A DNA stretch of 15,400 bases from DALYLB01 sp046154695 (GCA_046154695.1 JBJXFI010000177.1:1-15400), one strand, 5' to 3'. Counted from the first letter of the stretch, positions 7,764 to 14,240 are shown. Numbers and translations are program-made. The notes: generated from the sequence alone by a model not told the origin.

Positions 7764-8780
7764 TCATCGGTCGCGATCGACGATGTATTCGGCGATCTCT
7801 TCCAGGGCTCGTCGATACTGGTTGTCCGGAAAGATCTTCAGCACGTGCCGGGCGCGATCCGCATACGCGAAGGCCTCCTTGCGCGCGTGATCGAGCTCCC
7901 CATACTCGGTGAGCAGGGACAGGACCTTGCGGGCCCGTTCGGTCTGCCCCGGTGGCTCCTTCATCGCGGCCCGGACCGCCGGGGCGCATTCGGGATGGCG
8001 CCGGAGCAGCCGGATCAGCGGCAGCGTGACCTTGCCCTCCCGCAGATCGCTGAGCACCGGCTTGCCGAGTTTCGAAAAATCGGCCGTGAAATCGAGCAGG
8101 TCATCGACAAGTTGAAACGCCACGCCCAGCGTCAGCCCGTATTCCGCCATGGCGCGGCGCTGCTCTTCGCTCGCTCCGCGCATGATCGCGCCGGCCCGGC
8201 AACTGGCGCTGAAAAGATATCCCGTCTTCCGGCTGATGATATCGAGATGCTGCTCTTCGGTGATGTCGATGTTGCCGATCAGCGTCAACTGGATCAGCTC
8301 TCCTTCGGTCATCTTCCGCGTGGCCTCGGTCAGGGTGTCGAGAATATCGAGGTCCCGCTCACGGAGCGCCGTTTCGAACGCCGACATATAAAGCCAGTCG
8401 CCCATCAGAACGGCCGTGTCATTCCCCCATTGCGATGAGACCGCCTGGCGTCCGCGGCGAAACTCCGCGCCATCGATGATGTCGTCATGCACCAGCGTCG
8501 CGGTATGAAGGAACTCCATCACCGTCGCCATCCGGATCACGGACGGATCGATCTCTTCTCCAAAAACCTTCGCGGTGAGCAGCAGCAGCGCCGGGCGGAC
8601 CCGCTTGCCGCCCGTCTGATGCAGGTAGCGCCCGATATGCGCGATGATTTGAATATTGGAGCGCGCCTGCCGCTCGAACTCTTCCTCGACCGCCGCCATT
8701 TCGCGGTGGATCAGGCTGAAGATTCGCTCGGCGGTGGATCGCGCCGGGCGCGAGGAGGTTGCGGTGACTATCTTGGCCAT
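7764..8780 (-). CDS. All-trans polyprenyl diphosphate synthase (long-chain, IspB/HepT-like)
   Basis: A trans-isoprenyl diphosphate synthase that condenses isopentenyl diphosphate onto an allylic primer to make a long isoprenoid chain, probably the quinone side chain. Both Asp-rich motifs are present: the first is DDIID (99-103) in LVHDDIIDGAEFRRGR and the second is DDLLD (226-230) in AFQLVDDLLDFTADF. GGKRVRP (57-63) binds the diphosphate. The 338-aa length and the small residues before the first motif (MEFLHTATLVH) suit octaprenyl, heptaprenyl or solanesyl synthases rather than FPP synthase. It begins 84 bp after yajQ, with no strong ribosome-binding site before the ATG at 8780. The exact chain length cannot be read from sequence. 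Confidence 0.93.
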   Translation of the reverse strand: MAKIVTATSSRPARSTAERIFSLIHREMAAVEEEFERQARSNIQIIAHIGRYLHQTGGKRVRPALLLLTAKVFGEEIDPSVIRMATVMEFLHTATLVHDDIIDGAEFRRGRQAVSSQWGNDTAVLMGDWLYMSAFETALRERDLDILDTLTEATRKMTEGELIQLTLIGNIDITEEQHLDIISRKTGYLFSASCRAGAIMRGASEEQRRAMAEYGLTLGVAFQLVDDLLDFTADFSKLGKPVLSDLREGKVTLPLIRLLRRHPECAPAVRAAMKEPPGQTERARKVLSLLTEYGELDHARKEAFAYADRARHVLKIFPDNQYRRALEEIAEYIVDRDR

Positions 8781-8864
8781 ATGTTTGAGCCTGGAATCCG
8801 GAAGCCGGCACTCGGAGCGGGACGGCCTCTTGCCCCCGAACGACCGACCTCGACTTCCTGACCT

Positions 8865-9365
8865 TTAATTTGATCTGTAATTCGAAAACTGCATGTCGAT
8901 GCCGAAATCATGCGCGCGCAGCGCCGCAATCACGTCCTGCAATACGTCCCGATCCTTTCCGGAAACACGTATCATATCGCCCTGAATCGAGGACTGGACT
9001 TTCAGCTTGGTGTCCTTGATGAATTTGACGATCTCCTTGGCCTTCTCCTGGGGAATCCCCTGCTGCAGGTCGACCCGCTGCCGCACGGTCCCCCCCAGCG
9101 CCTGCTCCACCCGGCCATAGACCAGCCCCTTCAGCGGAACTCCCCGCTTGACGAACTTCGACTGCAGAATATCGGTGACGGCCCGGAGCTTGTACTCGTC
9201 ATCCGAGGTGAGGATGATCGCTTCCTCCTTCTCCATCTGGATGTCGCTCTTGCTCCCCTTGAAATCGAACCGCGTCTGGATCTCCTTCAATGCCTGATTG
9301 ATCGAATTGACGACCTCCGCGTGGTCAATCTGGGATACGATGTCGAATGTGTTTTGCTGCGCCAT
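8865..9365 (-). CDS. yajQ: YajQ family nucleotide/c-di-GMP-binding protein
   Basis: A small cytoplasmic protein with two RNP-like domains; YajQ homologues bind nucleotides, and some Xanthomonas and Pseudomonas members bind cyclic di-GMP and act as transcriptional co-regulators. The 166-residue length is standard. Family hallmarks are the N-terminal FDIVSQID, the RFDFKGSKSDI segment (32-42), the KFVKRGV block, AKEIVKFIKDTKLKVQ, SSIQGDMIRVSGKDRD, and the C-terminal FGIDMQFSNYR. It is the first gene of the long minus-strand array and is preceded by a 453-bp gap with a candidate promoter. The ribosome-binding site (AGGATGAG) is weak. c-di-GMP binding in this protein is not shown by the sequence. 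Confidence 0.95.
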   Translation of the reverse strand: MAQQNTFDIVSQIDHAEVVNSINQALKEIQTRFDFKGSKSDIQMEKEEAIILTSDDEYKLRAVTDILQSKFVKRGVPLKGLVYGRVEQALGGTVRQRVDLQQGIPQEKAKEIVKFIKDTKLKVQSSIQGDMIRVSGKDRDVLQDVIAALRAHDFGIDMQFSNYRSN

Positions 9366-9727
9366 AATTCACAAACTCATCCTTGGGGACGCGCGAGGAG
9401 GCATCCGGCCGGGGTCCTGAAAGCCCGCAGGATAAACGCACATCTCTCACAGCCAACCTAGAGTGTAAGTGTCGCCATCCCGTGAAGGATTGATCAAATT
9501 AGTATCACGGAATCGAAAGCCGCTGTCTTGATTTTCAGGCCGTCCCCGCCCTTACGCTGTCGAGGTGCCGGTGGCCCTGCTTTGACGAGTACAGATTTGT
9601 ACCTTGCCGCTGAAGCGATTGTCAATGCGGCGCTTTGAGGAATGCGGATTCCCTATGCGGACAGGCGGGCGAGGAGGGCTTCGGAAACCGCCCGATCAGC
9701 CCCGGTTTGTCCGGCGTCGAGCAGCCC
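9366..9727. other. Gene-free leader region upstream of yajQ
   Basis: No gene is supported here. Codon patterns of the small open frames do not resemble any protein family. The segment holds a candidate promoter for the yajQ array (9596-9625), a 6-bp hairpin (CCGTGA 9480-9485 with TCACGG 9505-9510) enclosing the 8-bp palindrome TTGATCAA (9490-9497), and a small GTACA/TGTAC inverted repeat (9589-9602). If the promoter is right, yajQ has an untranslated leader of about 220 nt containing the first hairpin. Confidence 0.5.
9596..9625 (-). promoter_or_regulatory. Candidate sigma70 promoter for the yajQ-to-ddl array
   Basis: On the minus strand a perfect TTGACA (-35, 9620-9625) is followed after 18 bp by TACAAA (9596-9601, four of six matches to TATAAT). 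It points at yajQ and lies between the VOC gene terminator and the array, where a promoter is expected. The consensus match alone is modest evidence. Confidence 0.35.
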
Positions 9728-9781
9728 CAAAAACAGAAAAAGCACGAGGAACGCCTTCCTTACGGATGGCGTTCCTCGTGC
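9728..9781 (-). terminator. Rho-independent terminator after the VOC gene
   Basis: A perfect 14-bp stem (9742-9755 with 9768-9781, GGCGTTCCTCGTGC-type arms) with a 12-nt loop. On the minus strand it is followed directly by TTTTTCTGTTTTT (9729-9741). It sits 37 bp past the VOC stop codon in the right orientation. It separates the VOC/DinB unit from the yajQ array. Confidence 0.93.
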
Positions 9782-9818
9782 CGCTTGTTGCCGTACGTCT
9801 CCCGGGGTTCAGGGGGGA

Positions 9819-10613
9819 TCAGGCGAAATCGAGCTTGATGGTCGAAAATACCGCGCCCTGCGGATCCTGCATGACGGCGAACCGTCCGACACCCGGGATA
9901 TCTTCCGGACCGGCGAGGACGGTCGCGCCGAGGGCTTTGGCCCGGGCCGCGGCGTCATCGCAATCGGCGACGGCAAAATAGACCGCCCAATGTGCGGGGA
10001 CATCTCCCAGTTCGGGCGGCATATCCATCATTCCGCCGACGGCCATGCCTTCCGCCGCGCGGCCGTGCGGATAATATTCGGTGTATTTTATCGGGCCGAA
10101 CTCCTTATGAACCGGGTCCCAGCCGAAGACGCGCGTGTAAAAAGCCTCAGCGGCGGCCGTATCGCGCGTCGCGAGCTCGGCCCAGCAGAATGCGTTCGCT
10201 TCATTCTTCACCCCGACCCCGTTGTTGTCGCCCGGCTGCCAGACGGAAAAATGGGCGCCCGTGGGATCCTGCGCCACAGCCATCCGGCCCATCGTAGAGA
10301 CATCGAAAGGGCCCATCATCACCGTGCCCCCGGCCGCCGTGATCGCCTCCGCCGCCTGATCGGCGTTCTCGACGCAGATATAGGTCATCCAGTGCGGGGG
10401 AACTCCCTGCTGGAGATCGGGCCGGAGCGTGTACATTGCCGCCGCGTCCTTGCCGTTTAATTGCATTATCGTATAGACCTCGTCAGGCCCCATCGGCTTA
10501 TCGTCGATTGTCCAGCCAAAAAGATCCGAATAGAAGGTCTTCGCGCCGGCCTGATCGCTCGTGCCGAGTTCGACCCAGCAGAACATTCCGGGATCGTGCT
10601 TGCTCACTTCCAT
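9819..10613 (-). CDS. VOC (glyoxalase/bleomycin-resistance) superfamily protein, two domains
   Basis: A 264-aa protein made of two consecutive vicinal-oxygen-chelate modules, about residues 8-127 and 138-262. Each begins with a FCW-[VA]-EL-x-T-x-D segment (11-19 and 141-149), continues with AFYTRVFGW or TFYSDLFGW, and ends with a QDP-x-GA-x-FS motif (114-122 and 250-258). Such tandem-VOC proteins are common and mostly of unknown substrate; some are called glyoxalase-like or hydroxylases without proof. Canonical metal-ligand His/Glu positions are not obvious, so catalysis is uncertain. The start is well supported by AAAGGAGA eight bases upstream of the ATG. It is followed by a strong terminator and preceded by the DinB gene across 117 bp. 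Confidence 0.92.
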   Translation of the reverse strand: MEVSKHDPGMFCWVELGTSDQAGAKTFYSDLFGWTIDDKPMGPDEVYTIMQLNGKDAAAMYTLRPDLQQGVPPHWMTYICVENADQAAEAITAAGGTVMMGPFDVSTMGRMAVAQDPTGAHFSVWQPGDNNGVGVKNEANAFCWAELATRDTAAAEAFYTRVFGWDPVHKEFGPIKYTEYYPHGRAAEGMAVGGMMDMPPELGDVPAHWAVYFAVADCDDAAARAKALGATVLAGPEDIPGVGRFAVMQDPQGAVFSTIKLDFA

Positions 10614-10730
10614 AGCGTGGTCTCCTTTACAGTTGGGTTGTGCCGGATCGGTCAGTCAATTTCACAGCCATGCGGATCATACGCCGATCGAGTTCGCGGG
10701 AACAGGAAAAACCCCGGCGGCGGACCCGGC

Positions 10731-11303
10731 TCAGGCGGCATTGGCCAATTCCCCGGGCTCCCACTTGCGTTCGGTCCAGAGGTATTTCATCGCCGGCTGA
10801 TTGATTGTGACCATATCGCCGTTGGCCCCCTTGAGCATCGAGATTTTGGAGCCGACCTCGCGCGCGTACGCGCTCAGTTGGCCGCGATGGTGCACGGTAT
10901 GATCGTGCAGGAAGGTGAGAAAGACGACGGCCGGATGGCGGAACACCCCGTAAAATGAGAGATAGGTCGTCAGCTTTTTGATGCTCAGCCTGCGAACGGC
11001 TTCCAATCCGTCGGTGAACTGCTCCTCGTAATAGTTGGACAGCTCATGCATCTCGAACGGAAGGTCGTTGCGATCGATCTCGTTGCGAACGAACGACCCC
11101 TTGACGATGCCGTTCAGCAGCAGGAGTTCCGTGTCCACGATATGCCGCGCGAGATCGCGCGCGGTTCGGGCCTTTGCGCTGGGCCGATAGTCGCCCATGG
11201 AGTCCGGAATCGAGTTCAACACGCGCATCGTCACGATATGGGCCTCCTCGACGCGCGTAACCAGAAAATCACGAAGAAATGTCGCTTGCTCTGTCGTCAT
11301 CAC
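10731..11303 (-). CDS. DinB family (four-helix bundle) protein
   Basis: A 190-aa DinB/YfiT-like metal-binding protein. The family forms a four-helix bundle with a His triad holding a divalent metal; members include bacillithiol or mycothiol S-transferases and DNA-damage-induced proteins of unknown role. The likely triad is His54 (DLARHIVD), His135 and His139 (HDHTVHHRGQ), the latter being the classic HxxxHRGQ signature. TARDLARHIVDTE and the final Trp-containing segment also fit. The start codon has a strong GGAGGTG site. It lies upstream of the VOC gene on the same strand, a combination that may be cotranscribed. The biochemical role is unknown; a thiol-transferase or detoxification function is possible given the VOC neighbour. 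Confidence 0.88.
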   Translation of the reverse strand: MMTTEQATFLRDFLVTRVEEAHIVTMRVLNSIPDSMGDYRPSAKARTARDLARHIVDTELLLLNGIVKGSFVRNEIDRNDLPFEMHELSNYYEEQFTDGLEAVRRLSIKKLTTYLSFYGVFRHPAVVFLTFLHDHTVHHRGQLSAYAREVGSKISMLKGANGDMVTINQPAMKYLWTERKWEPGELANAA

Positions 11304-11381
11304 TACACCTCCAAGTTCTGAAGCTAGAAGTCTGATTTATTGTTTTCGGGGCTGGTCCGATTGAATCCTGCACTGCCGGAA

Positions 11382-11458
11382 CGCTGCGATCACCGGGAAA
11401 GAATTAGGATGGAGAACAAACGATCCGTTTGCGTGCTCTCTTTTCGGTGATTTCAGCG
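11382..11458. repeat. 77-nt nested inverted repeat between DinB and the 88-aa gene
   Basis: Outer arms CGCTG (11382-11386) and CAGCG (11454-11458) continue, after a 2-nt mismatch, into ATCACCG (11389-11395) paired with CGGTGAT (11445-11451), then G-U and A-U pairs. Inside is a separate perfect hairpin, CAAACG (11417-11422) with CGTTTG (11426-11431), loop ATC. It occupies part of the 219-bp gap downstream of the 88-aa gene. There is no clean U-tract on the minus strand, so terminator function is doubtful. Confidence 0.6.
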
Positions 11459-11522
11459 CCCGGCAAACCGGTTCCGTCATCCTCTCGCGCGGCGAAAGGC
11501 GGTCGGAGGCGCGAGTAGAAGG

Positions 11523-11789
11523 TCATTGGCGATACGCGCGAAGTAGCTCGACGATCTGTTCGATCACGTTGTCGGGGACATCGGAGATCGACAGGTCGGC
11601 GGTTCCGAGAATCGTTTTGACCATTCCGTCGGCGTGCTGTTCGATGCGGGTCGCGCGATCGTGAATCTCGGGGTGATTCACCTCGCTTCTGATCTTGCGG
11701 GCATCGGCGATGATCTCGAACACGGCGAAGGGATTACCCCCGGCTGTGTCTGCGAAACCGTCGTCCGATGACCGAGAGGAACGTTTCAT
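11523..11789 (-). CDS. Hypothetical 88-aa protein
   Basis: An 88-residue protein I do not recognise. It is largely helical in appearance and acidic: residues 20-65 (FAVFEIIADARKIRSEV and following) look like two amphipathic helices, and the C-terminal part ends VIEQIVELLRAYRQ. No signal peptide, membrane segment or metal motif is visible. The start is strongly supported by AAGGAG at 11797-11802, seven bases upstream of the ATG, even though it lies inside the end of the previous gene (56-bp overlap). That arrangement suggests coupled or at least coordinated expression with the Trp/Arg-rich protein. Toxin-antitoxin organisation is conceivable from size and overlap, but nothing in the sequence names a toxin family. 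Confidence 0.68.
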   Translation of the reverse strand: MKRSSRSSDDGFADTAGGNPFAVFEIIADARKIRSEVNHPEIHDRATRIEQHADGMVKTILGTADLSISDVPDNVIEQIVELLRAYRQ

Positions 11790-12081
11790 GGTCGTACTCC
11801 TTCAGAATCCGCCAGGCATCATCGGTCAAATGGCCGGCGTATCGGGTCTTCCTGATCCGGTTCGTTCTTCCCTCATCCCAATCCTTCCAGGTTCGCCACA
11901 AGCTCCACCCCTCCTCGCCGCGCCGCCATTCGCATCCGCGTGGAATGGGCGGCATATCCCGCCTGACCTGCGCGGGCGTGCGACGCCGGGTTCCGGGCGG
12001 GGAGGAGACCGTTCTCGCGCCTCGCGATTTGGGGCCGGGCTTTCCCGTCTTCTCCACTCCCGCTTTTTCCATCGGATTCAT
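11734..12081 (-). CDS. Hypothetical Trp/Arg-rich small basic protein
   Basis: About 115 aa, unrecognised. Residues 1-45 are a Pro/Arg/Lys/Gly-rich, probably disordered and basic leader. Residues 50-112 form a compact conserved-looking block with six Trp (52, 59, 62, 65, 68, 90): GCEWRRGEEGWSLWRTWKDW, then KTRYAGHLTDDAWRILKEYD and FLSVIGRRFRRHSRG. The strand-strand-strand-helix rhythm (WSLWRTWK ... IRKTRYAG ... TDDAWRILKEY) resembles small DNA-binding folds such as the integrase arm or AP2-like domains, but this is a guess. The start is uncertain: the frame is open to 12480, and ATGs at 12081, 12072 and 11955 (MPPIPRGCEW, with AGGCGG upstream) are all possible. The last 56 bp overlap the 88-aa gene. 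Confidence 0.6.
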   Translation of the reverse strand: MNPMEKAGVEKTGKPGPKSRGARTVSSPPGTRRRTPAQVRRDMPPIPRGCEWRRGEEGWSLWRTWKDWDEGRTNRIRKTRYAGHLTDDAWRILKEYDHETFLSVIGRRFRRHSRG

Positions 12082-12175
12082 TCTGCCATTTGCTCCCCGG
12101 GGAGGAGTGAATGGCGTAATGTATCTTCTGTTCGTTCCTTCCATTCGCGCTTCCATCGCCACCATCCCCAGATCA

Positions 12176-12230
12176 TCTTTTTTTTCTTTTTCCTCCGTCT
12201 CCTCCGCCTCTTCCGTCTCCTTCGGCCCCC
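12176..12230. repeat. Polypurine/polypyrimidine tract with trinucleotide-like repeats
   Basis: The plus strand carries T8, then CTTTTT, then repeated CTCC/TTCC units with occasional G (CCGTCTCCTCCGCCTCTTCC). On the minus strand the open frame would read Glu/Thr/Lys repeats (KETEEAEETEEKEKK), which is low complexity and probably not translated. It lies between the membrane protein gene and the Trp/Arg-rich gene. Confidence 0.75.
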
Positions 12231-12242
12231 TCGAAATCAGGG

Positions 12243-12365
12243 AACCCGGGCGGCCCGGTTGATTCGGCACCACGTGAAGGCGGGGTTTTCCCGGGCGGAA
12301 GGCTTCCGCCGCCGAGTCGGCCAATCGAGGGTTCGACTGACGTTCCGATCCATCACTCGGCGGCG
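12243..12365. repeat. Inverted-repeat-rich spacer just after the membrane protein stop
   Basis: A perfect 11-bp inverted repeat, CGCCGCCGAGT (12307-12317) with ACTCGGCGGCG (12355-12365), ends exactly at the base next to the stop codon of the membrane protein gene. Next to it is a tight 7-bp hairpin with a 3-nt loop (GGCGGAA 12294-12300, TTCCGCC 12304-12310) and, further on, a bulged inverted repeat AACC-C-GGG/CCCGGTT (12243-12260). No U-tract follows on the minus strand, so this is either a factor-dependent terminator, an mRNA-stabilising structure or a REP-like element. Confidence 0.65.
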
Positions 12366-13040
12366 CTAGGCTTTTGGGTCGTATGGAGAGTGGGCGGTCA
12401 CAAACCCGGCCGTCGACGCCCGGGCCAACTGTGGTCTGGCTTCTCCCATAATCTTCTCCGCAAGCTGCCGCGCCTCCCATTCCGCCCGGTTATTCATGGC
12501 CTCGAGAATGAAGTCGCTATCCAGACTATCGGTCTTGGCCTCGAGAATCTTCTCCTGCTGTTTTCCGAGGTATCGCAGCTCCAGCCGTATCAGGCGAATC
12601 ACGGGATCAGCCAGCGTGATGAACAGGACGATCAGCAGCACCGCGATAAAGACCGTAATCGCCCCCCAGGCAACCCATGCCTGCTGAAATTCCTGCAGCT
12701 CGATTCCCTTCACCATCATGAAATGCGTAACCAGATTGATCAGCATCACGATCACCAGAAACCCCATCCCACCGAGCGAGATCAACCGCTCCATGCCGGA
12801 TGAAAACGCCCGCGTGAATCCATACACCAGCCAGACGAACGCCCCCTCCACGACGATCACCGCGAAGAATGCCAGCGCCTGTTGAACGAGATAGGGGAAA
12901 TCCGCGAATCCCCCGCGATAGATCATGAAGGACGAGACACAGCTCAGCGCCGTGATGCAGATCAGAATCACCGCCCCTCCGTAAATCACATGCTTGCGCG
13001 CACGGTTGTGCTTGAATGCGTCCTGAACGCTTTTCTGCAT
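12366..13040 (-). CDS. Hypothetical four-helix inner-membrane protein
   Basis: A 224-aa integral membrane protein without a recognised name. Predicted transmembrane helices lie at about 18-41, 50-76, 87-110 and 122-144. They are preceded by a basic N-terminus (KHNRARKH), suggesting a cytoplasmic N-end, and followed by an 80-residue charged, probably helical cytoplasmic tail (IRLELRYLGKQQEKILEAK and on). TM2 contains an acidic residue (VVEGAFVW, Glu65). The start has a strong AAGGAGG site. There are no catalytic motifs. The layout of four helices plus coiled tail recalls plasmid or conjugative-element membrane proteins (for example the DUF2637/Spd type), but I see no decisive motif. It may head a cassette with the two small genes downstream and is flanked upstream by a truncated transposase ORF. 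Confidence 0.82.
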   Translation of the reverse strand: MQKSVQDAFKHNRARKHVIYGGAVILICITALSCVSSFMIYRGGFADFPYLVQQALAFFAVIVVEGAFVWLVYGFTRAFSSGMERLISLGGMGFLVIVMLINLVTHFMMVKGIELQEFQQAWVAWGAITVFIAVLLIVLFITLADPVIRLIRLELRYLGKQQEKILEAKTDSLDSDFILEAMNNRAEWEARQLAEKIMGEARPQLARASTAGFVTAHSPYDPKA

Positions 13041-13096
13041 GGTAGCCTCCTTGGTTTTGCAGACTTTTGTTGACGCCTCCCCGGTAAGCCGTGGCA

Positions 13097-13154
13097 GAAC
13101 CCGCTGGGTTCACTCCCGGGAGTTTATGGTTTTCGATTTGTCATTTTCGATTTG
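13097..13154. repeat. Adjacent palindromes and an 11-bp direct repeat
   Basis: GAACCC/GGGTTC hairpin (13097-13102 with 13106-13111) abuts a perfect 12-bp palindrome ACTCCCGGGAGT (13112-13123). This is followed by two perfect copies of TTTTCGATTTG (13130-13140 and 13144-13154) separated by TCA. The block sits between the truncated transposase ORF and the membrane protein gene. No terminator-like U-run is present. Confidence 0.75.
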
Positions 13155-13173
13155 ATAACCGCGCGTTGCCGGA

Positions 13174-13878
13174 TCAGGCGCGCATCCGGGCCCACGGCGT
13201 ATTGGTCTCCCGCCGGCAGGGCGCCGGCGGGAATGGGTCCACAGGCGGTATCCGATCCGAATGCCCCCCTGGCAGGGATCGATCCCGCTCCTCTTCCATA
13301 TCGATCATCGGTCCGTGCAAGGGGAGTCGCGCGCCGAGTTCGTCGGCCTCGACATACCCCGTCAAAACCAGCCCCGCAAGCAGCGAATCTCTTCGCGCCG
13401 ACGCCCGCTCCCAATCCGATCGCCCGTACAGGCAATCCAGGATTCCATTCAATCGGTGGCCCATCCCACCGATCAACTCCGTCCCGTTCCTCCATCCGAC
13501 AACGCCGCCCGACGGCTCGCCGGATTCGGCCTCCAACTCCTCCTCTTCCCCCGTGAGCCGCAGCGAATCGAGAACCTGCGCCCCCCACAGGATCAGCGCC
13601 GCCTCCAACCGCGCGCCGTCAATCCCCCGAAAGAGACGCGAAATCGTCGCCGCGCTCGGCCTCCGCCCGCCCCGCACCCCCAGCCATTTCAACCATCGCT
13701 CCCCATTCGATCCCACCCACTCCGCGATCTCCCCCTCCGTCCTCGCCCCATTCATCATCGCGATGCAGGACAACAGCAGCAGCGATTGCAGCTCATATCT
13801 CTTTCCCCGCCGCTGACGAAACTCTCTCAACTCAGACTCCGCCAGCGCCTCCTGCAACGATGGTATGTTGATCCACAT
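13174..13878 (-). CDS. Truncated ISAs1-type transposase (N-terminal DDE_Tnp_1-associated domain only)
   Basis: A 234-aa ORF whose first 110 residues match the pattern of the N-terminal domain of ISAs1/H-repeat transposases: RGKRYELQSLLLLSCIAMM (24-42), NGARTEGEIAEWV (43-55), GRRPSAATISRLFRGID (71-87), then LEAALILWGAQVLDSL. In full-length members this is followed by an Asp-Gly-Lys DDE catalytic core of about 200 residues; here none is seen. Residues 111-234 are Glu/Gly-rich and then Pro-rich, with no DDE signature. Only about 130 bp separate the stop from the next gene, so the core is not hidden in another frame. The start has a good GGAGAGG site, so it could still be expressed. It is either a decayed insertion sequence or a domesticated DNA-binding fragment. 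The inverted repeats around it are not clear IS ends. Confidence 0.65.
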   Translation of the reverse strand: MWINIPSLQEALAESELREFRQRRGKRYELQSLLLLSCIAMMNGARTEGEIAEWVGSNGERWLKWLGVRGGRRPSAATISRLFRGIDGARLEAALILWGAQVLDSLRLTGEEEELEAESGEPSGGVVGWRNGTELIGGMGHRLNGILDCLYGRSDWERASARRDSLLAGLVLTGYVEADELGARLPLHGPMIDMEEERDRSLPGGHSDRIPPVDPFPPAPCRRETNTPWARMRA

Positions 13879-13898
13879 ATGAATTTGCCTCTCCGCTT

Positions 13899-13933
13899 CG
13901 TTCGCCCACGGCGGCTACCATCGTGGGCGAACG
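13899..13933. repeat. 12-bp perfect hairpin
   Basis: CGTTCGCCCACG (13899-13910) pairs perfectly with CGTGGGCGAACG (13922-13933) around an 11-nt loop. It lies 21 bp upstream of the truncated transposase start. It is not followed by a T-run on either strand, so a terminator is unlikely. Confidence 0.85.
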
Positions 13934-13943
13934 GTTGCAATTT

Positions 13944-13974
13944 GAGTGGAACAAGATGACCTCTTGTTCCACTC
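13944..13974. repeat. 13-bp perfect hairpin with 5-nt loop
   Basis: GAGTGGAACAAGA (13944-13956) pairs perfectly with TCTTGTTCCACTC (13962-13974), loop TGACC. On the plus strand it is followed by TTTT (13975-13978), so a weak plus-strand terminator is possible, but no plus-strand gene lies upstream. It begins 11 bp after the previous hairpin. Confidence 0.87.
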
Positions 13975-14085
13975 TTTTGAGTGCGCGGTTCAGCCACGAT
14001 TCACACACTCAAACCCCGGCTTTTCAATTCTCCGTAATCCCTCTCTAAAGACCACCCGACCTAAAGTCCGCGAGGGCGCCGGTCT

Positions 14086-14118
14086 CACCCATTTCAGCGC
14101 GGGTAGCCGAAATGGGTG
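14086..14118. repeat. 10-bp perfect hairpin
   Basis: CACCCATTTC (14086-14095) pairs with GAAATGGGTG (14109-14118) around a 13-nt loop. It is the third perfect hairpin within 220 bp. No T-run follows on either strand. Confidence 0.8.
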
Positions 14119-14240
14119 GACGCCCTTGGCTGAGTTGTGGTTCAAGTGGTGCAGGCGAGAACTTGGCGGATGTTTTGAAATTCGATCTTTGCAGCCCGCG
14201 AAACGGGTTAATGCCGAAGAATTTCAACACAGCCTCTTTC

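Noticed and set aside
11695..12369. Plus-strand open frame of 224 codons across the small-gene cassette
   Set aside because: Contains a Phe/Ser homopolymer from the pyrimidine tract and lacks any domain; the minus-strand genes have ribosome-binding sites.
13091..13959. Plus-strand Arg/Pro/Ser-rich open frames opposite the transposase remnant
   Set aside because: Low-complexity shadow translations of a minus-strand gene with a clear domain pattern.
14139..14146. GGTTCAAG resembling a tRNA T-loop
   Set aside because: No acceptor, D-arm or anticodon stem can be paired around it; no tRNA gene was found anywhere in the window.
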